From Chryseobacterium sp. IHB B 17019 (GTDB lineage: Bacteria > Bacteroidota > Bacteroidia > Flavobacteriales > Weeksellaceae), in NCBI RefSeq assembly GCF_001456155.1, contig NZ_CP013293.1, forward strand, positions 2,170,001 to 2,234,000: DNA of 64,000 nucleotides, read 5' to 3'. The position numbers were made by a program, and so were the translations under genes. The notes under the pieces were generated by a model, which worked only from the letters and a program-made list of their open reading frames with translations, ran no database searches and was not told the origin of the DNA. This document shows positions 8,488-17,797 of the stretch, piece by piece; within the stretch, counting starts at the first letter, position 1, and every line of letters starts with the position of its first letter.

Positions 8488-9603
8488 TGAGTTCTTATGA
8501 ATATATCTTGATAATTTTATTCCTAAATCTGTCCAGACAATTTTAGGATTCCCGTTTCGGGTAAGGTGTAGATCTGCGGTGCTGATTTCTTCTAAAATAC
8601 TTTCAATATTGGCGCCGCTGATGAATTTTGAAAACCCAATCCAGTTGAATCCATTAGCATCAATTTTTTTGTACACCAGACTTTCCGACTGGTAATTCTG
8701 AAGTAAAGCCAATCTGAAAATCTCAGAACAGTAATTTAAAAAATTCTTCTGTTTTTCACGGTTCCAGCCAGCAATTTCTCTTGCCCAAAGAATGATACTT
8801 TTTAAAAATTCAGGTTTCTTTTTTACCATAAAAGCATCGCGAACCCATTGAACAAAGAGTTTTTCAAATTCATCGCTTTTGTTGCCCGTTTGCAAAAGTT
8901 TTACGGCATCATTGAGATCTCCCTGAGCCTGATGAATAATTTCCTTTATTTTTTCCTCCGAAATAGTATAATTCCGTTTCAGATAATCTTCCAGATCTTC
9001 ATCATTAATTCTCGGAACTTCCACAATCTGTGTCCTGGAAAGAATTGTTGGCAAAATATCGTTGACAGACTCTGCAGTGAGTAAAATAACCGTTTTTGCA
9101 GGCGGTTCTTCTAAAAATTTCAGGAATTTGTTGGAAGCGGCAATATTCATTTTATCGGCTCTCCAGACAATCAGGATTTTGGTTCCGCCTTCAAAGCTTT
9201 TTAATGAAAATTTCTGATTCTGGTCGTCAATTTCATCCGCAGAAATGAAAAGCTGCTTGTTTTCGGATTCCAGAAAAGCCGTCCAGTCATCATAGCTGGA
9301 ATAGGGAGAATTGAGGATCATTTCTCTGAATTCTTCAAATTTATTTTTACTTAAAGAATTTTTGTTATCCGTAAAAACCGGAAAACTGAAATGCAGATCA
9401 AGGTGATTCAAATGCTCAACTTTCGAAGCTGCGTGCTCATTTTCCCGACTCAAAACTTCTTTTGCATACGCCAAAACCATCGGCAATGTTCCATATCCTT
9501 CTTTTCCGACGAAAAGCTGGGCGTGGCTCACTCTGTTTTCGGTGATACTGTCTCTAAGAAGCTTTTTCAGACTTTCCTGTCCGGCAATGTTCTCCCAATT
9601 CAT
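8485..9603 (-). CDS. holB: DNA polymerase III delta' subunit (clamp-loader AAA+ protein)
   Basis: A 372-residue AAA+ protein of the clamp-loader family. N-terminal MNWENIAGQESLKKLLRDSI and RVSHAQLFVGKEGYGTLP correspond to the start and the P-loop region. The Walker A is degenerate (GKEGYGTLP, no GKT), as expected for the non-ATPase delta' subunit. NKFLKFLEEPPAKTVILLTAE and the sensor-1 region ILPTILSRTQIVEVP (SRT for the usual SRC) follow near residues 155-195. No Cys4 zinc module is visible between residues 50 and 80, where bacterial delta' proteins often have one. The promoter box TATCTTTG lies four bases before the ATG. Role: loading the beta clamp during replication. Confidence 0.88.
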   Translation of the reverse strand: MNWENIAGQESLKKLLRDSITENRVSHAQLFVGKEGYGTLPMVLAYAKEVLSRENEHAASKVEHLNHLDLHFSFPVFTDNKNSLSKNKFEEFREMILNSPYSSYDDWTAFLESENKQLFISADEIDDQNQKFSLKSFEGGTKILIVWRADKMNIAASNKFLKFLEEPPAKTVILLTAESVNDILPTILSRTQIVEVPRINDEDLEDYLKRNYTISEEKIKEIIHQAQGDLNDAVKLLQTGNKSDEFEKLFVQWVRDAFMVKKKPEFLKSIILWAREIAGWNREKQKNFLNYCSEIFRLALLQNYQSESLVYKKIDANGFNWIGFSKFISGANIESILEEISTADLHLTRNGNPKIVWTDLGIKLSRYIHKNS

Positions 9604-9607
9604 GGCT

Positions 9608-9615
9608 CAAAGATA
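9608..9615 (-). promoter_or_regulatory. TAnnTTTG box four bases before holB
   Basis: On the minus strand TATCTTTG is followed by AGCC and then the ATG of holB. This matches the Bacteroidota -7 element but leaves almost no 5' leader. No convincing -33 TTG was found at the usual distance. Confidence 0.5.
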
Positions 9616-9619
9616 AAGA

Positions 9620-9750
9620 AAATTTGGAACGGGTGATTTGTCAATTGTGAATTTTGGTTCGTAAATCAATTGTGAATTTCTAAACTTACAAAAATCGACA
9701 ACAAAGTGAATTGATCATACATAGCGAAGCAAAATTCACTATTAATCCTC
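9620..9750. repeat. Intergenic AT-rich repeat (GAAGCAAAATTCAC family)
   Basis: The gap between holB and the next gene holds repeated words such as CAATTGTGAATTT (twice, near 9643 and 9668) and AGCGAAGCAAAATTCACTATT (near 9723). The latter is shared, in variant form, with the gaps near 4.27, 23.1 and 23.26 kb. No coding potential. Confidence 0.5.
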
Positions 9751-9829
9751 CTTAACAAACTTTAACCTCATATAATTTTTACAATTCATTAATATTTAAG
9801 ATATTTGCGCATTGTTTTAAAAATAAAGA

Positions 9830-11113
9830 ATGAAAAAAATCTTTGTACTATCATTTATATCGGTTGGATATTTCCTAAATGCGCAGAGTTTAAGCAACTC
9901 CCCTTACGCAACATACGGAATTGGAGATGTAAAATATGATAATACGATTGAAACTTCCTCTATGGGAGGTATATCAACAGCATACATAAGTGATTTTACC
10001 AGCAGCTTCAACTTCGCAAACCCTGCGAACAACGCTAATTTCGAGCTTACAAGTATAAAACTGGAAGCTACCAACGAAAACAATTACTTCAAAACTAATT
10101 ATAACAATACGAAGTCTACAAAACATTCTACGTATTTATCAAATATTTCGATAGCTTTTCCTTTGTCACCAAAGTTGAAAATGGGGCTTTCTTATCAGCC
10201 TTACAGCTCAAAGAGTTATGAGATTGTTCATGACGAAAATCTGGAAGACGGAAATATCAGACGTAATGAATTTAAAGGAAGCGGAACATTAAATACGGCT
10301 CAAATTGCTTTAGGCTACAAGGTAAATGATAAATTTGCAGTTGGAGTAAGAGCTAATTATTATTTCGGAAACCTTTACGATCTTAATGAATTGTCACAGT
10401 CTAATGCTGAACTGGTAAACGGATACGAGACTAAAAATAATGTCAGAAACTTTAATTTTACTCTGGGAGCAAGCTATCAAAATTTAAATACAAGTACAGA
10501 CAGAAAATTGACAGTGGGTGCTACCACTACTTTTGGAAACACAAGTAACATGACCACTGATTATACAAACAGTACTTATTTTTATACCGATGCTTCAAAA
10601 TCAGTAAAAAGTAATGAAACCATTATTGAAAGAAAAAGTATAAGCTCTAAAAACCTTTTACCTCTACAGGCATCCCTTGGTGTAGGTTATGGTGAGGAAA
10701 ACAAATGGTTTTTATCTTTACAGGGAGACTATAAAAGAGGAGAAAGCATTGCTTATTTCGGGACATCTTTAGACCTTCAGGATTCTTACAGAATTTCAGC
10801 CGGAGGTTGGTATTTACCGAATTATAACAACTTCAGAAGTTATTTCTCAAGGATTGTTTACAGATATGGTGCTTTTTATGAAAAAGGAAATCTTAAAATC
10901 GCGGGACAGGATATTAATAAATTTGGGGTTTCTGCAGGGGTGCTTCTTCCATTCAAAACCAGCAGCATAACGAGAATGAGTGGTCTGGAAATTGGTCTTG
11001 AGGTTGGAAAAAGAGGAACACTTAAAAATAATCTGATCAACCAAAATTATATAAATCTGAAACTTGGTTTCAATTTTGCCGATAAATGGTTCAGAAAGAC
11101 TCTATACAACTAA
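9830..11113 (+). CDS. Outer-membrane beta-barrel protein upstream of lptC
   Basis: A 427-residue protein with a signal peptide (about residues 1-18, ending FLNAQ). The sequence is full of alternating aromatic strands and ends in a barrel-like strand (LKLGFNFADKWFRKTLYN). The N-terminal SPYATYGIGDVKYD and MGGISTAYISDFTSSFNFANPAN motifs are typical of Bacteroidota OMPs distantly like the FadL/PorV family. It is followed one base after its stop by lptC and then anmK, so it may be co-transcribed with an LPS-export component. No specific function can be assigned. Confidence 0.75.
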   Translation: MKKIFVLSFISVGYFLNAQSLSNSPYATYGIGDVKYDNTIETSSMGGISTAYISDFTSSFNFANPANNANFELTSIKLEATNENNYFKTNYNNTKSTKHSTYLSNISIAFPLSPKLKMGLSYQPYSSKSYEIVHDENLEDGNIRRNEFKGSGTLNTAQIALGYKVNDKFAVGVRANYYFGNLYDLNELSQSNAELVNGYETKNNVRNFNFTLGASYQNLNTSTDRKLTVGATTTFGNTSNMTTDYTNSTYFYTDASKSVKSNETIIERKSISSKNLLPLQASLGVGYGEENKWFLSLQGDYKRGESIAYFGTSLDLQDSYRISAGGWYLPNYNNFRSYFSRIVYRYGAFYEKGNLKIAGQDINKFGVSAGVLLPFKTSSITRMSGLEIGLEVGKRGTLKNNLINQNYINLKLGFNFADKWFRKTLYN

Positions 11114-11114
11114 A

Positions 11115-11708
11115 ATGAAGTTTTTTAGAAACATATCATATAAAAAAAATATAGCATACCTTTTTAGTTGTGCTATATTTTTTGTGATGAGTTCCTGTGA
11201 AGAAGACCTTACGAAAGCCGGAGGAAAACAAAGTAAAAATTTCCCGTCGCAGATCATCAATAATGCGAATATCATCCAGAGAGATTCCGGGTTTGTGACC
11301 ATGAGGGCAAAAGCTCCGATTATTGAGAAATATGAATTGATAGACAGCCCGTATACTGTGGCTAGAAAAGGAATTGACATTCAGTTTTTTGATAAGAAAA
11401 AACCAAAAGTTCCAGGAACAATAAAAGCCAAATACGCCAGAATTTTCGAATATAAGAAATTCTACGAGGCCAAGGGGAACGTAAGAATTACCACTAATGA
11501 AGGCCAGAAATTTGCAATGCAAAGCATTTTTTGGGATCAGAGAAAGAAAAGAATCTACACCCGCGATACAGTTTATGTAACAATGGAAGACGGTTCTACA
11601 TTGGTAGGAGCCAACGGAATGACCGCAAAAGATGACTTCTCGGAATATGTTTTTTACCAGAATTCCGGAGACTTCACTACCTCCAAATTATCTGAAAAAC
11701 AAAAATAA
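11115..11708 (+). CDS. lptC: LPS export ABC transporter periplasmic protein LptC
   Basis: A lipoprotein of 197 residues from the ATG at 11115. I chose this start because the longer frame from 11064 runs back into the preceding gene, while from 11115 a lipoprotein signal is intact (lipobox MSSC, Cys near residue 25). The mature part contains the LptC/OstA-like beta-strand repeats: FFDKKKPKVPGTIKAKYARI, KFYEAKGNVRITTNEGQKF, and IYTRDTVYVTMEDGSTLVGA. LptC passes LPS from the LptBFG inner-membrane complex to the periplasmic bridge. Bacteroidota versions carry a lipid anchor in place of a TM helix, as here. Confidence 0.85.
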   Translation: MKFFRNISYKKNIAYLFSCAIFFVMSSCEEDLTKAGGKQSKNFPSQIINNANIIQRDSGFVTMRAKAPIIEKYELIDSPYTVARKGIDIQFFDKKKPKVPGTIKAKYARIFEYKKFYEAKGNVRITTNEGQKFAMQSIFWDQRKKRIYTRDTVYVTMEDGSTLVGANGMTAKDDFSEYVFYQNSGDFTTSKLSEKQK

Positions 11709-11711
11709 CTC

Positions 11712-12755
11712 ATGATTTTGCATGCGATAGGATTGATGTCCGGAACAAGCTTAGACGGCTTGGATATTTGTTTTGCAAGATTCGAAAAAAAAGAGTTCTG
11801 GAATTTCGACATCTTACGGGCAGAAACAATTCCCTATCCTAAAAACTGGGAAGAAAAATTAAGAAATTCAATCCATCTTTCTGCAGAAAAATTATTAGAA
11901 TTACATTCTGAATATGGTTTCTATTTAGGAAAATCAGTCAGAAATTTCATTGAAAAACACCAACTGGACAATATAGATCTTATTGCATCTCACGGACATA
12001 CGGTTTTTCATCAGCCTCAAAAAAAATTCACTTTACAGATTGGCGACGGACGAGCCATTAAAATAGAAAACAACTTACCTGTTATCTATGATTTTAGAAG
12101 CCAGGACGTCTTAATGGACGGAAACGGTGCTCCACTAGTTCCTATCGGTGATGAATTGTTGTTTTCCGAGTATGACGCATGCCTTAATCTGGGTGGATTT
12201 TCCAATATTTCATTAAAAATTAATGATAAAAGAATAGCTTTCGATATTGCTCCTGTCAATATTGTCTTAAATAAATTAGTTGAGAAATTTAATAAAAACT
12301 TCGACGAAAACGGAGATTTGGCGAAAACAGGAAAAGTTGACGAGGATTTATTATTTAAACTTAATTCATTAGACTTTTACAAACAGTCGCATCCAAAATC
12401 TCTGGGAATTGAATGGTGCAACGAATTTATTTTTCTTGAATTTAAAAATATTGAAGCTATTGATCTTCTCGCAACCTTCACAGAACATATTGCTCAGCAA
12501 ATTTCGGCCGTTATTAATGAACATCAGCTGAAAAATATACTATTTACCGGTGGCGGAACTTATAATAATTATTTAATTCAAAAAATTAAAGGAAAAACAA
12601 CCGCCGAAATTATTATTCCGGAAAGAGAAATCATTGATTATAAAGAAGCGCTGATTTTTGCTTTTATGGGAGTTTTAAGGCTTAATAATGAAATTAATGT
12701 CCTTTCTTCGGCAACAGGAAGCTCTCACGATCACAGCTCAGGAATTATTGTATAA
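11712..12755 (+). CDS. anmK: Anhydro-N-acetylmuramic acid kinase
   Basis: A 347-residue kinase of the ASKHA fold that phosphorylates 1,6-anhydro-MurNAc released by peptidoglycan turnover, giving MurNAc-6-phosphate for recycling. The N-terminus carries the signature IGLMSGTSLDGLDI. Further family segments are SHGHTVFHQPQ (near residue 95), LQIGDGRAI, DFRSQDVLMDGNGAPLVPIGD (split here: DFRSQDV then GAPLVP), CLNLGGFSNIS, and the C-terminal ILFTGGGTYNN. It is slightly shorter than the ~370-residue E. coli enzyme, normal for this phylum. It starts three bases after lptC and ends two bases from a converging gene. Confidence 0.93.
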   Translation: MILHAIGLMSGTSLDGLDICFARFEKKEFWNFDILRAETIPYPKNWEEKLRNSIHLSAEKLLELHSEYGFYLGKSVRNFIEKHQLDNIDLIASHGHTVFHQPQKKFTLQIGDGRAIKIENNLPVIYDFRSQDVLMDGNGAPLVPIGDELLFSEYDACLNLGGFSNISLKINDKRIAFDIAPVNIVLNKLVEKFNKNFDENGDLAKTGKVDEDLLFKLNSLDFYKQSHPKSLGIEWCNEFIFLEFKNIEAIDLLATFTEHIAQQISAVINEHQLKNILFTGGGTYNNYLIQKIKGKTTAEIIIPEREIIDYKEALIFAFMGVLRLNNEINVLSSATGSSHDHSSGIIV

Positions 12756-12757
12756 TT

Positions 12758-13531
12758 TTATTTGCTCATTTTAGACGCCGAAATAATTAAATCTGCAACC
12801 ACTTTGGGATGTGTCATGAATACACAATGGCTTGCTCCTTCAATTTCTATCGTCGTACTTTTTGCTCTTTTTGCGTACATTCTTTCGAGATCAGGATTGA
12901 TAATTCTATCTGATTTTGCTACGACATACCAACTTGGTTTTGTTTTCCAGGCCGGATTTTTTATGATAGCATGAAAAGCAACATCTGCCGTTGGTGTCTG
13001 TGAAATAGCCATAAAATTTGCCTGTTCCAGCTTCACTCCACCTGCAAAATCACCTGGAAATTTGTTTGGATCAATATAATCCAACCCATCTTCACCTTTT
13101 ATCAAAGATTTGTAAGCTGGTGGAAATGCTTTTCCATTATCTGCTTCCGTTTCTCCTTCATCGGGTGCATGCGCTGCAACATACACCAAACCAACAACTT
13201 TAGGATTATTTCCTGATTTAGTAATAACCGCTCCTCCATAGCTGTGTCCAACTAAGATGCAGGGTCCATCCTGTTGATCAATAATCCGATTAACGGCCTT
13301 TACATCCTCATCAAGTGACATTAATGTATGTTGTGTAACAGCAACATGGTAGCCTTTTTTAACCAAAATATCATAAATTCCCTGCCATCCGGAGCCATCT
13401 ACAAACGCACCGTGGACAAGTATTACATTCTTTACCACCTTATTTTCCTGCGAATAAAAGTTCGTGGTCATTAATAAGGCTAATATCAGCAATATTATAG
13501 TAAATCTTTCAGAAATAGGATTGGTTTTCAT
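12758..13531 (-). CDS. Secreted alpha/beta hydrolase (esterase-like)
   Basis: A 257-residue alpha/beta hydrolase with an N-terminal signal peptide (residues ~1-28, ending NFYSQE). The oxyanion-hole segment VILVHGAFVDGSGW, the nucleophile elbow GHSYGG (Ser near residue 98) and the catalytic His in ASHCVFMTHP near the end are all present. The acid is probably the Asp in YVVAKSDRII. Short proteins of this type resemble plant methylesterase/hydroxynitrile-lyase-like enzymes and the EstC group. It converges on anmK with two bases between stops. Substrate unknown. Confidence 0.85.
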   Translation of the reverse strand: MKTNPISERFTIILLILALLMTTNFYSQENKVVKNVILVHGAFVDGSGWQGIYDILVKKGYHVAVTQHTLMSLDEDVKAVNRIIDQQDGPCILVGHSYGGAVITKSGNNPKVVGLVYVAAHAPDEGETEADNGKAFPPAYKSLIKGEDGLDYIDPNKFPGDFAGGVKLEQANFMAISQTPTADVAFHAIIKNPAWKTKPSWYVVAKSDRIINPDLERMYAKRAKSTTIEIEGASHCVFMTHPKVVADLIISASKMSK

Positions 13532-13626
13532 GGTAATTGTTTTATTATTATAGTTAATACGTTTTTATTCACTATAAAGCTAACGAAAAATAGAAACCAA
13601 ATAAATAGAAAGACTAAAGACATGCT

Positions 13627-13658
13627 AAAAAAAATACCGCTTTTTTCAAGCAGTATTT
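13627..13658 (-). terminator. Terminator after the SRPBCC gene
   Basis: On the minus strand a 9-bp stem AAATACTGC / GCGGTATTT (one T-G pair) is followed by a run of T, immediately downstream of the gene ending at 13663. Confidence 0.7.
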
Positions 13659-13662
13659 CTTT

Positions 13663-14052
13663 TTATTTGTAAGCTTCGATTTTATCTGTAAGCGTATTAA
13701 TGAAGTTTTGCAAAGGTTTTTCTACCATCATTTTTATGAAAGGATTGAATTTACCTTCAAAAAGCATCTGAACTTCTGTCTGATTTTCATTAATTGGGTT
13801 CAAAGTTGCTGTTAATGAAAAGTCTAAACTTGAGCTTGCAGACTTTAAAACTGCTTTCTGATCGTTCACTTCATCAATTTTTAAAGCAATTTCCGGCATT
13901 CCCTGCAGCCCGAATTTAAATCCATCTTCTCTCGTTTCAAACTTTTGAAGACCATCCGGCATAAAATCTTTGTAATTTTCCGGCGATTTTAGTATTTCTG
14001 ACAACTCTTTAGATGATTTATTGACAATAATCTTTCGTCCTTCTAAATTCAT
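13663..14052 (-). CDS. SRPBCC-fold (START-like) small protein
   Basis: A 129-residue cytosolic protein. The pattern VNKSSKELSEILKSPENYKDFMPDGL at the N-terminus, the central strands (KAVLKSASSSLDFSLTATLNP) and the C-terminal amphipathic helix PLQNFINTLTDKIEAYK fit the polyketide-cyclase/START-like SRPBCC fold, which holds hydrophobic ligands. Related genes in flavobacteria are commonly found next to a Nudix hydrolase, which is divergent from it here (42-base gap). Ligand and role not known. Confidence 0.7.
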   Translation of the reverse strand: MNLEGRKIIVNKSSKELSEILKSPENYKDFMPDGLQKFETREDGFKFGLQGMPEIALKIDEVNDQKAVLKSASSSLDFSLTATLNPINENQTEVQMLFEGKFNPFIKMMVEKPLQNFINTLTDKIEAYK

Positions 14053-14093
14053 TTCTTTATTTTTGTATTTAAATTCTTAATTCTTACAAATAT

Positions 14094-14705
14094 ATGTATA
14101 AAGTTTTTGTGAACGAAAAAAAATTATTACTGTCTAAGCAATCCGAAAACCTCGAGAAAACGCTTGGCTATGAAAACGTCACAACCCTGGAGATCGCTTT
14201 GGATCTTCTGGAAAATACATCTGTAAGGGAATTGAATGTTTTTGGTGAAAATATTGAAGAGATTTGGGCAGAATTCCAAAAACTTTTTAGGATCATTGAA
14301 GCTGCCGGAGGATTGGTAAATAATCCTGAGGGTGATATTCTTTTTATCAAAAGATTAGGAAAATGGGATCTTCCGAAGGGTAAAATGGAGAAAGGCGAAT
14401 CGCGTGAAGAGTCTGCCGTACGGGAAATTGAGGAAGAAACCGGCCTGAAAGATGTTGAATTGGTACAATTTATCAATACCACGTATCACATTTATGTAGA
14501 AAGAAACGGTGATAAAGTATTGAAATGCACACACTGGTTTGAAATGAATTTCGATGGTGAAGACACTTCAAAACCACAAAGTGAAGAAGGAATCACTGAA
14601 GTTGCCTGGAAAAACACCACCCAAATTGAAGAAGAAGTTTTCCCAAGCACCTTCAAAAATATCAAATTAATTGTAAAAGAATTCTGGGATACAAAGACTA
14701 AATAA
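14094..14705 (+). CDS. Nudix hydrolase
   Basis: A 203-residue protein. The Nudix box (GX5EX7REUXEEXGU) is complete around residues 99-121, with G-KMEKG-E-SREESAV-REIEEETGL. An N-terminal ~70-residue extension (VNEKKLLLSK, TLEIALDLLE) precedes the catalytic domain. Nudix enzymes hydrolyse nucleoside diphosphates linked to another group; the substrate here cannot be deduced. The last 8 bases overlap the end of murF on the other strand. Confidence 0.9.
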   Translation: MYKVFVNEKKLLLSKQSENLEKTLGYENVTTLEIALDLLENTSVRELNVFGENIEEIWAEFQKLFRIIEAAGGLVNNPEGDILFIKRLGKWDLPKGKMEKGESREESAVREIEEETGLKDVELVQFINTTYHIYVERNGDKVLKCTHWFEMNFDGEDTSKPQSEEGITEVAWKNTTQIEEEVFPSTFKNIKLIVKEFWDTKTK

Positions 14706-15969
14706 ATTCGATCGACTTCTCTAATGCCACTCCTCTTGAGCCTTTTAATAAAATATTTTCCGACTGGATTTTGTTCAGCTTTAAATATTCTATTAATTCT
14801 GCCGTATTTTCAAACGATTCTGATGAAAAATTAACACTTTTAAAGTTTCTTCCGACTGTAATAATTTCATTAAAGCCTAATTCCTGAGCCAGCTTTAAGA
14901 TGTTTTGATGTTCTTTTTCGCTCTCTTCTCCCAGCTCAAGCATATCACCAATTATGATTGTTTTTGAACCTTCAAACGTGATAAAGTTGTGTAAAGAAGC
15001 AGTCATAGAACTTGGATTGGCATTGTAAGTATCCAAAACTAAAGTTTTCCCTTCTTTTTTTACCACCTGGGAACGCATATTGGTAGGGGTATAATTTTCT
15101 ATAGCGTGCTTAATTTTTTCAAAATTAATTCCGAAATGAAGTCCAAGGCTTGCTGCTGCACAAAGATTCGTGAAATTATATTCTCCGGTGAGTTTTGAAA
15201 CAGCTTTTACTTCCTTATATTGTAAGCCAACAAAATTCCCTTCTGAGAATAATTCAAACTGATAATCAGAATTATTTTTTCCGAAAGTGATTTTGGGAAT
15301 ATAATTTTCAGTTTTTTCGACCTGAATAGGATCATTTTCGTTAACAATAATTGTTTTCTGATTCTTTTTAAGATAATCATATAGCTCTGATTTACCTTTA
15401 ATCACCCCTTCAAATCCTCCGAAACCTTCTAAATGAGCCTTCCCAAAGTTGGTAATATATCCATAATCCGGCAGGGAAATAGTGCAAAGAAGCTCGATTT
15501 CTTTTTGATGATTGGCTCCCATTTCAATAACAGCCATCTCATGCTCAGGTTTAATGGAAAGAATTGTCAAAGGAACACCAATATGATTATTTAAATTTCC
15601 AAAAGTATATTGAACATTGAATTTCTCAGAAAGAACAGCATGAATTATCTCTTTCGTTGTTGTTTTACCGTTGCTTCCCGTAAGCCCGATGATGGGAATC
15701 TGCAATTGGTTTCTGTGATGAATTGCTAATTCCTGTAAAAAATCTAAGGTTGAAGGAACATAAAAAATATTATTATCTTTATTTTCAAAATCTTCCTGCT
15801 CAACAATGACAGCTAGGGCTCCATTTTCAATAGCTTTTTCGGCTAATGTCGCTGCATTGAAATTCTCTCCGGAAAATGCAAAGAAAATATCATTCTTTCC
15901 TATTTTTCTGCTATCAATAGTTATCTTTTCAGATTGTAAAAACAAAGGATAAAACTGTTCTATATTCAT
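14698..15969 (-). CDS. murF: UDP-MurNAc-tripeptide--D-alanyl-D-alanine ligase
   Basis: A 423-residue Mur ligase. The N-terminal domain recognises the UDP substrate (ITIDSRKIGKNDIFFAFSGENFNA). The central ATP-binding domain holds the P-loop GLTGSNGKTTTKE (near residues 97-109) and the metal/carboxylate region EMGANHQKEIELLC. NPSSMTASLHNF is the MurF-type signature in the C-terminal part. It performs the last cytosolic step of peptidoglycan precursor synthesis, adding D-Ala-D-Ala. It lies downstream of gldJ on the minus strand, but a terminator separates them. Confidence 0.95.
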   Translation of the reverse strand: MNIEQFYPLFLQSEKITIDSRKIGKNDIFFAFSGENFNAATLAEKAIENGALAVIVEQEDFENKDNNIFYVPSTLDFLQELAIHHRNQLQIPIIGLTGSNGKTTTKEIIHAVLSEKFNVQYTFGNLNNHIGVPLTILSIKPEHEMAVIEMGANHQKEIELLCTISLPDYGYITNFGKAHLEGFGGFEGVIKGKSELYDYLKKNQKTIIVNENDPIQVEKTENYIPKITFGKNNSDYQFELFSEGNFVGLQYKEVKAVSKLTGEYNFTNLCAAASLGLHFGINFEKIKHAIENYTPTNMRSQVVKKEGKTLVLDTYNANPSSMTASLHNFITFEGSKTIIIGDMLELGEESEKEHQNILKLAQELGFNEIITVGRNFKSVNFSSESFENTAELIEYLKLNKIQSENILLKGSRGVALEKSIEFI

Positions 15970-15980
15970 AGTTCAAAAAT

Positions 15981-16012
15981 AAAAAAACCTTCCAGAATAC
16001 TGGAAGGTTTTT
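15981..16012 (-). terminator. Terminator downstream of gldJ
   Basis: A perfect 11-bp stem AAACCTTCCAG / CTGGAAGGTTT with loop AATA is followed on the minus strand by a long T-run. It lies between gldJ and murF. Confidence 0.85.
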
Positions 16013-16031
16013 GAAATTATTTTGATAAATA

Positions 16032-17633
16032 TTATCTTCTTGTTCTACCTTTTTCGCTTGCTCTTGCATCCTGAGCAACACGGAATCCTATCCATCCGTA
16101 AGCTTTATCCTGGCTCTTGTATCTTCTTTGTCCCGGATCCAGCCAATAAGCCGTATCCTGCCAAGAACCACCTTTCACTACTCTAATATCATTAGTCATA
16201 GCTGAAGTTCTCTCTTTTCTATCTTTCTGAAGAACTACTTTTCCGCTAGCATCTACAATAAATCTTTTTTGAGGAGCATTGTACATGTTTTCGGCAGCAG
16301 ATACAGAGTCTGAACTGCTTCTGTAATCAAGAGACGACATTCTGTCACCATCTCTGTAGTTTCCGTAATCAGCGATTGTTTGTCTTTCGTACTGACCCGG
16401 TAAGTTTTTATAAACCAGTCTACCATCAGCTAAAGTATCATACTTAATGTTACTTTCATCTATCAGTTTGTAAGTTCCGTCCGCATTCTTTACGATAGCT
16501 TGAGGAGCATTACCTCTATAGTAGTTGAAGTCACTGAAATCTTCGTCAATAATTGGTCTGTAAACATCGGCAGTCCATTCTGAAACGTTTCCATACATAC
16601 CGTAGATACCTAGGTCATTTGATGGATACTGTCTTACGTCAGAAGTTCTTGCAGAACCGTCATTTTTCCAACCTGCGATACCGGAGTAGTCACCAGTTCC
16701 CATTTTGAAGTTTTCAAGGAACATCCCTTTATCTCTACCTTTAGTACCTCTCAATCTTTCGATTTGAGGCTCTTTCCCCATATATTGGTTGTATTCCCTA
16801 TTTTTAGCCATACCTAGCGCAGCATATTCCCATTCAACTTCGGTAGGAAGTCTGAATTTCTGAACCATAGCAGCACTTGGGGCTCTGTTAGCAGCTAGCA
16901 ATCTTTGGTTGGTAGTTTTGATACCATTTTTTTGCTGCATTCTTTTTTCATTGATGTACCCTTGCATTTCTGGATCATTCGATTTGAATTTATCCATGTT
17001 GAATGCGGTTCCACCCTGATTGTTCGATTCGTTGATGTACAAATCTTTAGCAATAATACCAGCTTGCATTAAAGCTTTTTCGTTTGCTCTGTCTGTCAAC
17101 CACTCGCAGTATCTGTTTGCCTGAGTCCAAGAAACACCTACTACCGGATAGTAATCGAATTCAGGAGAACGGAAGTACGTCTCGTTGTAATCATTTCTGG
17201 ATAGTTTGTTGTCCCATAGTAAGGTATCTGGCAACGCACCGTTGTAGATTTCCTTAAAACTAGGATCACTTGGAGGGAATACATACTTCAACCATGTAAG
17301 GTATTCGCGGTATTCGTAGTTAGTAATTTCTGTTTCTCCGATGAAGAACGAACTTACCTGCATTCTGCGCGGCGAGTTATTCCAATCGTGCATAACATCA
17401 TCTTTCACTAATCCCATTGTAAAAGTTCCACCTTCTACATATACCATTCCCGGCCAACCTTTCTGCTTTTGTTGCTTTCCTGCAAAAAACCAACCTTGTT
17501 TTTCGTTTGGTTTCCAACCCGTTTTGCTGACAAATTTTTTAGTACCGCCTCCTTTGCTAGTACCTCCACCACAACTGGTTAATGCAAGTGTAGAACTTAA
17601 TGCTATTAATGAAAACAACTTTAGTTTTTTCAT
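16032..17633 (-). CDS. gldJ: Gliding motility / T9SS lipoprotein GldJ
   Basis: A 533-residue lipoprotein from ATG at 17633. The frame is open 30 codons further upstream, but only this start puts the lipoprotein signal (LFSLIALSSTLALTSCGGG, Cys near 20) at the N-terminus. The body is a formylglycine-generating-enzyme/sulfatase-modifying fold: GMVYVEGGTFTMG, EITNYEYREYLTWL, PVVGVSWTQANRYCEWL, FRLPTEVEWEYAAL, YGMYGNVSEWTADVY and the C-terminal VVKGGSWQDTAYWLDPGQR with GFRVAQ. GldJ stabilises the gliding and type IX secretion motor complex with GldK. Its position, divergent from porU-porV, is the order usual in flavobacteria. Confidence 0.93.
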   Translation of the reverse strand: MKKLKLFSLIALSSTLALTSCGGGTSKGGGTKKFVSKTGWKPNEKQGWFFAGKQQKQKGWPGMVYVEGGTFTMGLVKDDVMHDWNNSPRRMQVSSFFIGETEITNYEYREYLTWLKYVFPPSDPSFKEIYNGALPDTLLWDNKLSRNDYNETYFRSPEFDYYPVVGVSWTQANRYCEWLTDRANEKALMQAGIIAKDLYINESNNQGGTAFNMDKFKSNDPEMQGYINEKRMQQKNGIKTTNQRLLAANRAPSAAMVQKFRLPTEVEWEYAALGMAKNREYNQYMGKEPQIERLRGTKGRDKGMFLENFKMGTGDYSGIAGWKNDGSARTSDVRQYPSNDLGIYGMYGNVSEWTADVYRPIIDEDFSDFNYYRGNAPQAIVKNADGTYKLIDESNIKYDTLADGRLVYKNLPGQYERQTIADYGNYRDGDRMSSLDYRSSSDSVSAAENMYNAPQKRFIVDASGKVVLQKDRKERTSAMTNDIRVVKGGSWQDTAYWLDPGQRRYKSQDKAYGWIGFRVAQDARASEKGRTRR

Positions 17634-17797
17634 AGTCGATATAAATATTTTCAAAGTACAAAGAAAAAATAAATTATTCAATAAATCAAGTAAAGAGTTG
17701 ATTTTTTTGAAAAACGTTAACAAATTAATTTTATTGTATCACAATTTAATTATAAAATTTTCATTTATTTTGTAATTCAGAAATTTCAAAAATAAAC

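Noticed and set aside
11136..11522. Two long minus-strand frames opposite lptC
   Set aside because: Shadows of the lptC frame; the plus frame has a lipobox and LptC-type strands.
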